NCBI RefSeq assembly: GCF_051251085.1
Contig: NZ_JBPCZH010000001.1
Location: 1-64,000, forward strand
DNA: 64,000 nucleotides
Source: Cernens ardua
GTDB taxonomy: Bacteria > Pseudomonadota > Gammaproteobacteria > Pseudomonadales > Halomonadaceae
Direction: 5' to 3'
Part shown: positions 13,839 to 22,221 of the stretch, piece after piece
How positions within the stretch are numbered: the stretch's first letter is position 1
Layout of the letters: the number at the start of each line of letters is the position of its first letter
Notes under the pieces: generated by a model
Told to the model about the DNA's origin: nothing
Seen by the model: only the letters and a program-made list of their open reading frames with translations
Database searches by the model: none
Translations under genes and position numbers: made by a program

Positions 13839-14551
13839 TATTTCCATCTCCGAAAGAATGCTGGATGCTTGCTGTCGATAGCGGGGTGAGAAGCCAGCAG
13901 GTAATCAGCATGGAGTCAGCACAAGAGGAGCGTAGTCTCGTTAATAGTGAGAAGCGCGTACCTTTTGTAGTTGAGCTAGAACAGCCTGACGGACGCACAA
14001 AAACGAAGCATTATTATCGTGATCAGATGAGTGCTATTGAGTCGCGGTCGCGTACAGGCGGCGCTGGCGCTTCAATAAATGCCGACTATGCGCCTTTCTA
14101 TGCGCTGATAAAGCGACTTGAAGTTGAGCGGCCACTTCTAGCAGCAGTTGGGCATGTGCTTTGTCATCCAGAAGATCATGGGTGCTCAGAGAATATAGAT
14201 GTTGCTGTTGAAGAAACACTGGTGCGATTCGCTCTTATGACACCTCGCTTTGGAGATAAAAGAGCATGGAGTAAGAAGAAGCTTGCACAGCTCGATGGAT
14301 TGATTCGGACAGCTTGGTATGAAGTACGTTTGAATCTGAGCGGGGAAAGGCCTCCTTGGGGCTGTATTCAGATCGCTGATTTCGCCAACAACTGGTTTGG
14401 GTGTGAAGTAAAAACGCGTGATTGGCTAAGGGACTGGTCAGAGCATTGGGAGCGTATAGTAATCATTGTTAATGATCTTGATAGCGACGCAATGATGCCT
14501 GTTTCACAGCTACGCAAGCAGCTAAAAACACAATATGCTGATGCAGCTTGA
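13835..14551 (+). CDS. Unknown protein in the position of a late antiterminator
   Basis: 238 residues from the ATG at 13835 (MIFPSPKECWMLAVDSG). Last gene of the rightward early operon, followed by a terminator, exactly where lambdoid phages carry Q. It has an Arg-rich middle (SRSRTGG), a CHPEDHGCSEN segment and a helical C-terminus. No Q-family motif is recognised, so the late-regulator role is inferred from position only. Confidence 0.65.
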   Translation: MIFPSPKECWMLAVDSGVRSQQVISMESAQEERSLVNSEKRVPFVVELEQPDGRTKTKHYYRDQMSAIESRSRTGGAGASINADYAPFYALIKRLEVERPLLAAVGHVLCHPEDHGCSENIDVAVEETLVRFALMTPRFGDKRAWSKKKLAQLDGLIRTAWYEVRLNLSGERPPWGCIQIADFANNWFGCEVKTRDWLRDWSEHWERIVIIVNDLDSDAMMPVSQLRKQLKTQYADAA

Positions 14552-14631
14552 CTACATGTTGATTTCTTGCGCCCGATATGAGACACTTTTTCTAAGCTGT
14601 CATAGATGCGACTAGGCAGCACAATCATCTT

Positions 14632-14670
14632 AAGCCTCGGCCTTAATCGGCCGGGGCTTTTTGTTTTTTA
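14632..14670 (+). terminator. Strong rho-independent terminator after the early operon
   Basis: An 11-pair stem AAGCCTCGGCC / GGCCGGGGCTT (one G-U, 6-base loop) is followed by TTTTTGTTTTTT. It ends the rightward early operon just before convergent hicB. A second perfect palindrome (ATGATTAAA-TT-TTTAATCAT, 14669-14688) lies beside it at the hicB stop. A late antiterminator would need to pass here for lysis gene expression, or a separate late promoter must exist. Confidence 0.9.
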
Positions 14671-14685
14671 TGATTAAATTTTTAA

Positions 14686-15105
14686 TCATGCTGTTTTCGC
14701 AGTAATCACGAACTGCTTTCCAAGTGACTCAATAGCTGAGTCGAAAACATCCATTTTGGTCTTATGGTTTACATCCAATAGGCGGCCAATATGCGGCGCA
14801 TGTGATCCCATACGGCGAGCGAGTTCAGCGTTTGAAATGCCTTGAGCAATCATTTCATCAGAAATAATTGATTTGAGCTCCGTAGAGGTCGGTACGCGTA
14901 CTAGATGCTCACCGTCCTCTGGTACTGATGCTGCTGGTACGGTTTTGCGCTCATCAATATAGATACTAATAGTTGTTTCCAGCATCTCAACCGAATTTCT
15001 AAGCGTCTCTTCTACCGTATCGCCGGCAGCGACAAAGGTTGGCAAATCTCTACATGTCGCCATATAACCGACTGAATCTTTTTCGACGCGGATTGGGTAT
15101 TTCAT
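14686..15105 (-). CDS. hicB: HicB antitoxin
   Basis: 139 residues. N-terminal HicB fold (MKYPIRVEKDSVGYMATCRDLPTFVAAGDTVEETL) and a C-terminal helix-turn-helix (ISDEMIAQGISNAELARRMG, about 85-125). It neutralises HicA and represses the pair. It lies downstream of hicA on the minus strand, opposite to the phage operons, between the early operon and the lysis genes; probably expressed in the lysogen. Confidence 0.93.
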   Translation of the reverse strand: MKYPIRVEKDSVGYMATCRDLPTFVAAGDTVEETLRNSVEMLETTISIYIDERKTVPAASVPEDGEHLVRVPTSTELKSIISDEMIAQGISNAELARRMGSHAPHIGRLLDVNHKTKMDVFDSAIESLGKQFVITAKTA

Positions 15106-15170
15106 AGTATTCCCTTTTGTTTATGCCGGAGGGCATCAATAAATTTCACCATGACCAAACCACTGGGCCC

Positions 15171-15350
15171 TTACAGGCCCAGCTCCTTCTTGATCTTGTT
15201 GACGATGCCAGTTCCAATTTCTTTCTTCCCGTGATCGGGAAGCGGAACCGTTATCCCGTTGTATGTGGCTTTTTTTCCGTGGCGCCCTTTACCTGAAGTG
15301 ATAATAACGCCTCGGCTTTTTAGCCACCGATGAAACTCATTTGATGTCAT
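15171..15350 (-). CDS. hicA: HicA mRNA interferase toxin
   Basis: 59 residues from the ATG at 15350 (MTSNEFHRWLKSRG); the open frame extends 27 codons upstream through operator DNA. Typical HicA: dsRBD-like fold with the catalytic His in GKGRHGKK (His24) and the TVPLPDHGKKEIGTG motif. It cleaves mRNA unless bound by HicB. Toxin-first order is normal for hicAB. Spacing to hicB is 65 bases. Confidence 0.93.
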   Translation of the reverse strand: MTSNEFHRWLKSRGVIITSGKGRHGKKATYNGITVPLPDHGKKEIGTGIVNKIKKELGL

Positions 15351-15382
15351 TCCCTCCTCCTTAAGTGATGAACCAATTATAT

Positions 15383-15409
15383 ACCACTTATGGTAATACC
15401 ACAAGTGGT
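15383..15409. promoter_or_regulatory. HicB operator
   Basis: Two ACCA-N4-TGGT elements (15383-15394 and 15398-15409) are separated by AAT. Together they also form a larger dyad ACCACTT ... AAGTGGT. The site lies 33 bases upstream of the hicA start, where HicB, which has an HTH, would autorepress. Confidence 0.7.
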
Positions 15410-15476
15410 AATATGTTATTTTTCCAGCCATTGAGCTGGTTTTTTATCAACACCAAACAGCTGGGGAGCCCAGCCC

Positions 15477-15728
15477 ATGAATGTTATGCCCGGTCAAATT
15501 TCTACAGCAGCGAGCTACTGTACATCCGGCGCCCTCGCTTGCGGGGGATTCGTCGGCACATTCGCTCATGAAGTAAGCACGTGGAACTGGAGCACTATCA
15601 CCATGATTGGTGGTGCCGTTATTGCTCTAGCGACATATCTCACTAATACGTATTTCCGCAGGAAAGACTCGAAAGCATACCGTGCTGCTCTTGCTCGCGG
15701 AAAGATAACGCCACCCACTCAGGACTAA
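15477..15728 (+). CDS. Class II holin
   Basis: 83 residues with two hydrophobic segments (about 12-30 and 40-57) and a basic C-terminal tail (RRKDSKAYRAALARGK). First gene of the lysis cassette; it forms the inner-membrane holes that set lysis time. A second ATG two codons downstream could give a dual-start product. Start behind CTGGGGAGCC. Confidence 0.85.
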   Translation: MNVMPGQISTAASYCTSGALACGGFVGTFAHEVSTWNWSTITMIGGAVIALATYLTNTYFRRKDSKAYRAALARGKITPPTQD

Positions 15729-15731
15729 GCC

Positions 15732-16220
15732 ATGCGTATACCCGGCTCGCTTCGACAAAAAATTGTTGCTGCTGGGAGCGGTGGCGCAATTGCAGTTGCA
15801 GCAATACTTGCAATGCATTCTGAAGGTGTTTCATATCGTCCGTATTTCGACCCTACAGGCACTCTCACAGTGTGCTATGGACATACAGGATCAGACATTG
15901 ATCCAAACCGCACGTACACACAGAGCGAATGCCAAGCGTTCCTGAATCACGATTTAGATATTGCGGACCGGGTGGTAAGACGCTATGCAACTGTTCCCAT
16001 GAACGCCTACCAGCAAGGCTCTATGGATGACTTCGTGTTCAACATTGGAGCGGGCAATTTTCGTCGCTCCACTGTACTGAGGAAACTGAACAGCGGCGAC
16101 TATGTGGGATCATGTTTCTCATTCAACGCGTGGGTCTATTCGAAAGGCATAAAGCTAAAAGGCCTCATGACGCGTAGGCAACTTGAGGACGCAGTGTGCA
16201 GCATAGGGAATGAACAATGA
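15732..16220 (+). CDS. Endolysin, GH24 lysozyme with SAR-type N-terminus
   Basis: 162 residues. Cleaves peptidoglycan glycan strands. The catalytic triad has T4-lysozyme spacing: Glu31, Asp40 and Thr46 (SEGVSYRPYFDPTGTLTVCYGH). Residues 11-28 (IVAAGSGGAIAVAAILAM) form a weakly hydrophobic Gly/Ala-rich segment typical of signal-arrest-release endolysins, so export may be Sec-dependent and holin-triggered. It overlaps Rz by 4 bases. Confidence 0.92.
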   Translation: MRIPGSLRQKIVAAGSGGAIAVAAILAMHSEGVSYRPYFDPTGTLTVCYGHTGSDIDPNRTYTQSECQAFLNHDLDIADRVVRRYATVPMNAYQQGSMDDFVFNIGAGNFRRSTVLRKLNSGDYVGSCFSFNAWVYSKGIKLKGLMTRRQLEDAVCSIGNEQ

Positions 16221-16618
16221 CGCGATACGTATCCGGCTTCTTATCTCTTGTGTGTCTAATTCTTCTGTTCTCTTCATTGCACTTTCACGCTCTTTCGAAT
16301 CAGCAGCATTTAAAGATCGAAGATCAGCAGAAAACTATTTCTGAAGATGAGCAAGCGAATCAGTCTCTGATGACAACGGCCTCGATGCTCAATGCCCGTA
16401 ACAATACTCTCGTGAGGTCACTCAATGATCGCAGCAGCCAGCTGGCAGCCGAAAAGAGGCGTGCCGATGCAGACCGTTCAGCATATCAACAAGCGCTTTC
16501 TGATAATCATGGCTGGGCTGGTGAGCATGTTCCTGAGTCTGTCTCTCGCGTCTTGTACGCCGCAACCCACCCCAGTGTACCGAACGATTCAACAGCCCAA
16601 GCTGCGGGTTCCAAGTGA
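16217..16618 (+). CDS. Rz: Rz-like i-spanin
   Basis: 133 residues: an N-terminal membrane anchor (about 5-25) followed by a long coiled-coil periplasmic domain (IEDQQKTISEDEQANQ, RSLNDRSSQLAAEKRRADAD). It disrupts the outer membrane together with Rz1. Follows the endolysin with an ATGA overlap. Confidence 0.85.
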   Translation: MTRYVSGFLSLVCLILLFSSLHFHALSNQQHLKIEDQQKTISEDEQANQSLMTTASMLNARNNTLVRSLNDRSSQLAAEKRRADADRSAYQQALSDNHGWAGEHVPESVSRVLYAATHPSVPNDSTAQAAGSK

Positions 16619-16760
16619 GCTCACAACCCCTCTCGAAAGGCCAAATTGCTTGTTCCGGTCAAACGCAAACTTGGGTGACTGCATTCTGATGCAGAGTGGT
16701 GTCATTGAAAGGGCTAACGCTGATCGTGCTGCACTGAGAAAAATTATTGAGGGAGAATAA
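16509..16760 (+). CDS. Rz1: Rz1-like o-spanin lipoprotein, nested in Rz
   Basis: 83 residues from the ATG at 16509, in a different frame within Rz and extending 142 bases past it. The signal ends in the lipobox LSLASC, so the mature lipoprotein starts with Cys17, followed by Pro-rich TPQPTPVYRTIQQPK. The start could also lie slightly up- or downstream. Nested Rz1 is a hallmark of this lysis cassette type. Confidence 0.85.
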   Translation: MAGLVSMFLSLSLASCTPQPTPVYRTIQQPKLRVPSELTTPLERPNCLFRSNANLGDCILMQSGVIERANADRAALRKIIEGE

Positions 16761-16852
16761 TGCTGTTCATTGCTTTTTTTGCTCTGCTTTGTGGATATCC
16801 GGATATCGCATTATATGCATGTTTTATGAATTTTGTGATGACGATTGATTAG
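16760..16852 (+). CDS. Possible 30-aa membrane peptide
   Basis: The frame MLFIAFFALLCGYPDIALYAC overlaps the last base of the Rz1 stop and follows a strong GAGGGAG site. It is largely hydrophobic. It might be a small lysis-associated peptide or a chance frame. Confidence 0.35.
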   Translation: MLFIAFFALLCGYPDIALYACFMNFVMTID

Positions 16853-16887
16853 CTAGTACACATGCAGATTAAGAGTTTGAGAGAAAA

Positions 16888-17169
16888 ATGCATCTCCTTC
16901 AATTTATAAAAGAGTTCATCAACACATCTATCGAACCAGACGATCCATATGAGGAAAACATGACTGAAGCTAACAATGTACCGCAGCTCAACACCGAAGA
17001 TGAATCCCAGCCAGTGGATAACCAAGCAAGTGTTGAAGCCCCGCACGATCCTGATGAAGCAAAGATCGACTCATTCATCACGAAGTTCAAGGCAGGTATT
17101 AAGATCGTTGAAAACGTGACTGACGAAGCGATCGAAGACGTTGCGGAATTTGTTAAGAAATACGTCTGA
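16888..17169 (+). CDS. Hypothetical acidic protein
   Basis: 93 residues from 16888, or 69 from the ATG at 16960, which has the better site (GAGGAAAAC). Very acidic middle (NTEDESQPVDNQ), then an amphipathic C-terminal helix region (FKAGIKIVENVTDEAIED). No family recognised. It lies between lysis and packaging genes. Confidence 0.55.
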   Translation: MHLLQFIKEFINTSIEPDDPYEENMTEANNVPQLNTEDESQPVDNQASVEAPHDPDEAKIDSFITKFKAGIKIVENVTDEAIEDVAEFVKKYV

Positions 17170-17254
17170 TTAGAAATAATATTGCTACAACTCGTGCAAC
17201 TTAATTAACACGTTCTCAAATATATCGGGGTTATACCCATAGCCCTGAATCTCA

Positions 17255-17482
17255 ATGACAGGAAATTGCGCAATGAAAGGCTGTCTGCTCTGCAAAGATT
17301 ATAAGTCGTTCAAGCAATTCATGATTGAGCGTGTGAAGAAGCAACAAGACAAGAATGATGAGGTAAAGAATTCATCAATGAATATTCGGAAAGACTTTGC
17401 TAGTTTATATCCTCTACATTTAATAGAGAGGAATAATCAATGGCAAAAGACATCTTTTCGAAAGGCGATATTGTTAAGTTGA
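17255..17482 (+). CDS. Possible small protein, doubtful
   Basis: 75 residues, Lys-rich with CLLCKDY near the N-terminus. It has a plausible ribosome site, but it overlaps the next, better supported gene by 43 bases, and its final part is just the other frame of that gene. Kept as low confidence. Confidence 0.3.
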   Translation: MTGNCAMKGCLLCKDYKSFKQFMIERVKKQQDKNDEVKNSSMNIRKDFASLYPLHLIERNNQWQKTSFRKAILLS

Positions 17483-17640
17483 AATCCGGCGGTCCAGAAA
17501 TGACTGTTAAGAAACCCATGGAGGACATGCAAGGCGACCCGATAACATACAGGTGCCAATGGTTTGCAGGGAAAAAGCTTGAAGTTGGGGATTTCCCCCC
17601 AGAATCACTTATATATGCGGAAGTCGCAGAAAAAAAGTGA
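17440..17640 (+). CDS. DUF2158/YodC-like small protein
   Basis: 66 residues. GDIVKLKSGGPEMTVKKP and a later CQWFAGKKLEVGDFPPESL match the DUF2158 pattern seen in many phage and bacterial proteins of unknown function. Start behind AGAGAGGAAT. Overlaps the next gene (GTGA). Confidence 0.8.
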   Translation: MAKDIFSKGDIVKLKSGGPEMTVKKPMEDMQGDPITYRCQWFAGKKLEVGDFPPESLIYAEVAEKK

Positions 17641-17909
17641 TAGAAGCGTCCAGAGACGTATCAGATTGGATGCTACATAAGATAAAAATCGAAGGCTGTG
17701 TTTATCAGGATGATGTAGTTGACTATCTTGTTAAAAATGGCAGAGAAGACCTTTTGCGAGAAAACTCTGACGGCAACCAGGTTCTCGGAAAAGAGGTACT
17801 TTCAGATTTCAAAAAACTGACTCCTGATACCGTAGTGTGGATAAAGAAAGACCGGTATTGGCGATGGCGCGTTGATCAAGATGAGCCTGGGAGAGAATCA
17901 AAGGGATAG
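17637..17909 (+). CDS. DUF6953-like small protein
   Basis: 90 residues starting with GTG at 17637 inside the previous stop. The pattern DVSDWMLHKIKIEGCVYQDD and FKKLTPDTVVWIKKDRYWRWR resembles a family of small uncharacterised proteins (DUF6953). It may be regulatory. Followed by a terminator and then the small terminase. Confidence 0.65.
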   Translation: MIEASRDVSDWMLHKIKIEGCVYQDDVVDYLVKNGREDLLRENSDGNQVLGKEVLSDFKKLTPDTVVWIKKDRYWRWRVDQDEPGRESKG

Positions 17910-17928
17910 TTACATTCCCTATAACATT

Positions 17929-17953
17929 GACCGCCTTAGGGCGGTCTTTCTTT
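17929..17953 (+). terminator. Terminator before the terminase genes
   Basis: GACCGCC / GGCGGTC stem with a 4-base loop, then TTTCTTT. Lies 17 bases before the small terminase start. Confidence 0.75.
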
Positions 17954-17969
17954 AGGAAAGGATTAAATT

Positions 17970-18374
17970 ATGGCGACCCCAAAAAAAGGTCGCCCTACCA
18001 AGGTCGATGCCCCGATGCGCGTAAGCACGGCAAAAAAATACTTGGAGGGCGGATATGAAGATCAAAACGATGCTGTGCCTTCTGCCGCTGGTCTCGCATG
18101 TTATCTGGGTGTTCGGCGCTCTACTGTATACAAGTGGGGCGAAGAAGATGAAGTTTTTTCGGACATATTAGACAAAATTCAGGCGACGCAAGAGCGCATG
18201 TTGCTTTCCGGCGGTCTCACAAATGCGATGAATGCCACGATCGTAAAGCTGATGCTGGGCAAGCACGGCTATAGCGATAAGTCAGAAGTTGACAATACGT
18301 CAAGCGACGGCAGCATGTCACCCAAGCCGACAACTATTGAGCTGGTAACTCCTGATGTCAAAGGTTCAGATTGA
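17970..18374 (+). CDS. Terminase small subunit
   Basis: 134 residues. DNA-recognition subunit of the packaging motor. An HTH (SAAGLACYLGVRRSTVYKW, about 38-57) is followed by a helical oligomerisation part (ILDKIQATQERMLLSGGLTNAMN) and GKHGYSDKSEVD, as in phage small terminases. Overlaps the large subunit by 20 bases. Its C-terminal tail would touch the motor. Confidence 0.85.
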   Translation: MATPKKGRPTKVDAPMRVSTAKKYLEGGYEDQNDAVPSAAGLACYLGVRRSTVYKWGEEDEVFSDILDKIQATQERMLLSGGLTNAMNATIVKLMLGKHGYSDKSEVDNTSSDGSMSPKPTTIELVTPDVKGSD

Positions 18375-19617
18375 GCTACCTCCAAAGCTGATACCTGTTT
18401 TTAATGGACCTGCAAGATACCGTGGTGCGTACGGGGGCAGGGGGAGCGGTAAGACCAGAACGTTTGCACTCATGTCAGCAGTACGTGCATACATGTTCGC
18501 TGAGGCGGGAATTAACGGCACAATCCTGTGCGGCCGTGAGTTCATGAACAGCCTTGAAGACTCCTCGATGGAAGAGGTAAAACAGGCCATAGCAGAGACA
18601 CCATTTCTTGCTGCATATTTCGATGTGGGCGAGCGATATATCCGCACCCAGAATGGTCGAGTGACGTTCACTTTCGCGGGGCTTCGACATAATCTTGACT
18701 CAATCAAATCCAAGGCGCGCATCCTGATTGCATGGGTTGATGAGGCAGAGTCTGTATCGAATATTGCATGGCAGAAATTACTGCCTACTGTGCGTGAAGC
18801 CGATTCAGAAGTATGGGTGACTTGGAACCCAGAAAGGAAAGACAGCGCCACAGATGAGCGTTTTCGAAAGTCAATTCCAGACAACGCCAAGATTGTCGAG
18901 ATCAATTACAGCGACAACCCATGGTTTCCTGCTGTGCTCGAGCAAGAGCGCTTAAACGATCTCAATCGTCTTGACCACTCTACTTATCGCTGGATTTGGG
19001 AAGGGGCTTATCTTGAGAACAGTGATAGCCAGGTACTCTCTGGGAAGTACGTAGTCCAAGAATTTAGCGATGATCTTTGGGAAAGCGCTGAACGTCTATT
19101 TTTTGGTGCTGACTTCGGTTTTGCACAAGACCCCAACACACTTGTACGCTGCTTCATTCTCGATGGGAATCTCTATATTGAATATGAGTGGTATGGGGAA
19201 CATACAGAGCTCGACAATATGCCCAATGGGTACGATTCAATCCCTGAATCAAGGAAGTGGCCGATTAAGGCGGATAATTCACGCCCAGAAACAATCAGCT
19301 ATCTTGCGCGTCAACATTTTCGAATCAGTGCCGCTAAGAAATGGCAAGGAAGTGTTGAAGACGGCATTTCGTATCTTCGCAGCTTCAAGAAAATCGTTAT
19401 TCATCCACGATGCAAAAATGCGGCCCGGGAAGCCACGCTTTGGTCATACAAAACAGATCGAAACACTGGTGAAGTACTTCCCAAACTTCTCGACGGTAAT
19501 GAGCACGTTTGGGATGCCGTCAGGTATGCACTTGATGGCTATATCACTGGCAAACGTGGTCTGAACATGAATCCCAACTTAGTCCGCAAGGCACAAACAC
19601 GACAACGTATGATCTGA
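18355..19617 (+). CDS. terL: Terminase large subunit
   Basis: 420 residues. ATPase and nuclease of the packaging motor. Walker A is GGRGSGKT (27-34), Walker B is LIAWVDEAES, and the C-terminal RNase H-like nuclease has FFGADFGFAQDP and later HVWDAVRYALDGY acidic residues. Belongs to the Terminase_3 (PBSX-like) type by pattern. Start ATG at 18355 inside the small-subunit gene. Confidence 0.95.
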   Translation: MSKVQIELPPKLIPVFNGPARYRGAYGGRGSGKTRTFALMSAVRAYMFAEAGINGTILCGREFMNSLEDSSMEEVKQAIAETPFLAAYFDVGERYIRTQNGRVTFTFAGLRHNLDSIKSKARILIAWVDEAESVSNIAWQKLLPTVREADSEVWVTWNPERKDSATDERFRKSIPDNAKIVEINYSDNPWFPAVLEQERLNDLNRLDHSTYRWIWEGAYLENSDSQVLSGKYVVQEFSDDLWESAERLFFGADFGFAQDPNTLVRCFILDGNLYIEYEWYGEHTELDNMPNGYDSIPESRKWPIKADNSRPETISYLARQHFRISAAKKWQGSVEDGISYLRSFKKIVIHPRCKNAAREATLWSYKTDRNTGEVLPKLLDGNEHVWDAVRYALDGYITGKRGLNMNPNLVRKAQTRQRMI

Positions 19618-19647
19618 TCCCAATCACCTTGGTGGCTGGGATTTTTT
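19617..19647 (+). terminator. Terminator-like hairpin before portal
   Basis: Outer ATCCCA / TGGGAT and inner CACC / GGTG stem, then a run of six T. Starts at the terL stop; the portal start is 20 bases downstream. Confidence 0.7.
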
Positions 19648-19667
19648 ATTTCAGCTATAGGTGAATT

Positions 19668-21242
19668 ATGAAGCGCAACGTAAACCTCAATCGCTCAGTG
19701 AACAGTCAGAGCGCAGGTAAAAAACGTGCGCGCATGGGCACTACACAAGCTATACGTAACCGCCTCGCTCAAGACGGCTATGTTCCTACCGAAGACGAGA
19801 TAAAAGCGCTATACGGCGCTCCACGGACGTTAGGTGCGCCTCGTGACAAACGTGATTCTGCCCGCATGGCGATGGACCATCAAATGGAGATGCAGGGCTC
19901 TTTCTCACTTCTCCAACACGCTGCACAGATGGGACAGCTTGAACAACTTGGCGTGTCGTTCATGGGATATGGGGCTCTTTCAGGGCTTGCTCAAAATGGC
20001 TTGATTCGCGCTTGTGTAGAAACGGTGTCAGGAGACTCTACGCGGGAATTTATAGAGATTCACTCTCATGATAATGGCAATAAAAATGACGACGATAGTG
20101 AAGCCGTGCAGCGTCTAAATGATGGTATTGCTGACTTTGATTTGCGTGGAGTCTTCCAGCGGGCAGCTGAATGGGACGGGTATTTTGGTGGCTGTCTAAT
20201 CTATATCGATACTGGTAAGTCCGGCTCTGAATTGCTGGAGCCACTTGATATCTCGCCTGAAAGCGCAGAATTGCAAAATCTGCAAGGCTTTCGTGTCGTT
20301 GAGCCGATAAATTGCTTCCCGGGGCAGTATGAAAGCACAAACCCGCTGGACCCTTATTACTTCGAAGCCAAAACGTGGTGGATACTCGGGCAAGAGGTAC
20401 ATTCTTCACGTGTTAGACGCATCGTAAGTAACGAAATGCCGGTTATTCTCAAGCCAAGCTATAACTTCTTTGGTCTTCCTCGTGCGCAGGTGCTGTATGA
20501 CTACGTGCTTCACTTTCAAGAGGCACGGATGGATGCCTCTAGGCTGCTGAATAAGTTCAGCCTGACAACTCTAAAAACGGACATGCAGGATATTCTGACA
20601 AATCCATTCAGTGAAAAGTCGCTGGATAGCCGCTTGGCATATATGTCATCTTATCGATCCAATGACGGTATTCTAGCGATCGACAAGGACATGGAAGACA
20701 TTATGCAGATAAATACCCCCATTGGGGGAGTTACTGATATTGTCCGCCAATCCCTTGAGCTTGTGGTTGTCATCAACAAGACCAACGTCGTGAAAACGCT
20801 TGGAACGTCGCCCGCTGGTTTTAATACTGGTGACTCTGACATGCAGAATCACAATGACACGATTCATCAGTATCAGGAAAAAACGTTCCGGCATGCTTTG
20901 CAAGACTGCCTTGATATCATCCAGATATTCAAGAACGGGACCCTTGAGCGCTCAGTAGAGTTTTCATTCATCCCCCTGGGTGAGGAAGACGTCAACGCAC
21001 GCTCTCAGCGTAACTCGCAACAAGCCCAAGGTGATCAGATTTATGCGGATATGGGGGTTATCTCTCAAGAAGAGATTCGTACCCGGTTAGCAACTGATCC
21101 TGACAGTCCTTACCGCTTCATTGATGCTGACGTCATGCCTAATCAGCCTCTTATCGATGATACCGACGAAGAAGGGGAGCTGAATGATACAGAGCTGAAT
21201 CATTTTGATCATGAAGACGATGACTACAGCGAATATGCTTGA
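19668..21242 (+). CDS. Portal protein (DUF1073-like)
   Basis: 524 residues. Forms the dodecameric vertex through which DNA enters. The DUF1073 pattern is seen in LAQNGLIRACVETVSGD, GYFGGCLIYIDTG, and VVINKTNVVKTLGTSPAGFN-type central segments. The acidic C-terminus (DDTDEEGELNDTELNHFDHEDDDY, in part) is typical of a flexible tail. Followed 13 bases later by the head morphogenesis gene, the usual order. Confidence 0.9.
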   Translation: MKRNVNLNRSVNSQSAGKKRARMGTTQAIRNRLAQDGYVPTEDEIKALYGAPRTLGAPRDKRDSARMAMDHQMEMQGSFSLLQHAAQMGQLEQLGVSFMGYGALSGLAQNGLIRACVETVSGDSTREFIEIHSHDNGNKNDDDSEAVQRLNDGIADFDLRGVFQRAAEWDGYFGGCLIYIDTGKSGSELLEPLDISPESAELQNLQGFRVVEPINCFPGQYESTNPLDPYYFEAKTWWILGQEVHSSRVRRIVSNEMPVILKPSYNFFGLPRAQVLYDYVLHFQEARMDASRLLNKFSLTTLKTDMQDILTNPFSEKSLDSRLAYMSSYRSNDGILAIDKDMEDIMQINTPIGGVTDIVRQSLELVVVINKTNVVKTLGTSPAGFNTGDSDMQNHNDTIHQYQEKTFRHALQDCLDIIQIFKNGTLERSVEFSFIPLGEEDVNARSQRNSQQAQGDQIYADMGVISQEEIRTRLATDPDSPYRFIDADVMPNQPLIDDTDEEGELNDTELNHFDHEDDDYSEYA

Positions 21243-21255
21243 GTGAGGATGCAAT

Positions 21256-22155
21256 ATGGGTACGGCTATTAAACGTAAGCCCATCGCCACGCGTGTCATT
21301 CGCCCGAACAAAGGCCTAGAGGTTGCATATCGCAAGAAGCTTCTTCAGCTCAGCGAGGAAATGCAGGCATCAATTCTTCGTTTTGTGATTGCTGAATACA
21401 AACGCCAGGGTATTGCCCTCGATGAAAACCCTGCACTGGCTCTTGGGCGCCGGATTGCGCGATTGCGTAAGCAGTGGACCCGTCGATTCAATGAGTTTGC
21501 AAAGATTCAGAGTGCTTGGTTCACGACTCAGGCTGACAAGAATACTACGAACGCCACTAAATCGGCTGTCAGCGATGCGTACCGGAATTTGTTTAAATCT
21601 GGCTACCGCAATCGCAATGCTGACGTTGAAGGTGATGCAACAGCATTTCAGCGCAATGCTAAAGCAATATCGGTAAAGATGAAGCCAAGCAAAGAGTTGA
21701 ACATGGTGCTGGCTAGCATTCGCTCCGAACAAGTCAATCTCATCAAGTCGATTCCTGAACGTCATCTCGATCAAGTTTCAACATTGGTTCAGCAATCAGT
21801 GGCGCGGGGTCGTGATATTGGTGGATTGAAAAAAGAGCTGAAGCGTCAATTCGGCGTTACTGAACGCAGAGCAATAGTGATTGCTCGTGATCAGAACAAC
21901 AAGGCCTCAGATGCGATACAGAATGCCCGTGCTCAACAGCTTGGCGCACGTTATGCGTACTGGGAACACTATTCAGCAGGCCAAAAGACATTTCGCCAGT
22001 CACATGTTCATGCTGACGGATGGAAGTTCGATATTACGAAAGGTTGTCTTATAGGCGGAAAAAGAATCATGCCGGGCGAAGAGCCGAACTGTCGCTGTGG
22101 AAAACGCTTGATCCTGCCCGGCATGCCAGACGATAACGATGAAAACTTGCATTGA
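21256..22155 (+). CDS. Head morphogenesis protein (Mu F / SPP1 gp7-like)
   Basis: 299 residues. Minor head protein linked to the portal. The C-terminal part (about 190-299) carries the family pattern: RRAIVIARDQNNKASDAIQN, then RQSHVHADGWKFD and PGEEPNCRCGKRL, with conserved His and Cys. The N-terminus is basic and helical. Acts at procapsid assembly or DNA ejection. Followed by a terminator-like hairpin. Confidence 0.9.
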   Translation: MGTAIKRKPIATRVIRPNKGLEVAYRKKLLQLSEEMQASILRFVIAEYKRQGIALDENPALALGRRIARLRKQWTRRFNEFAKIQSAWFTTQADKNTTNATKSAVSDAYRNLFKSGYRNRNADVEGDATAFQRNAKAISVKMKPSKELNMVLASIRSEQVNLIKSIPERHLDQVSTLVQQSVARGRDIGGLKKELKRQFGVTERRAIVIARDQNNKASDAIQNARAQQLGARYAYWEHYSAGQKTFRQSHVHADGWKFDITKGCLIGGKRIMPGEEPNCRCGKRLILPGMPDDNDENLH

Positions 22156-22180
22156 TTCATCTTTTAACCATTCACCCTAG

Positions 22181-22203
22181 CCGCCCTCTGAGGCGGTTTT
22201 TTT
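22181..22203 (+). terminator. Terminator-like hairpin before the protease/scaffold gene
   Basis: CCGCC / GGCGG with a 6-base loop, then seven T. The next start is 19 bases on. Confidence 0.65.
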
Positions 22204-22221
22204 ACGCCAAGAGAAAATGAT

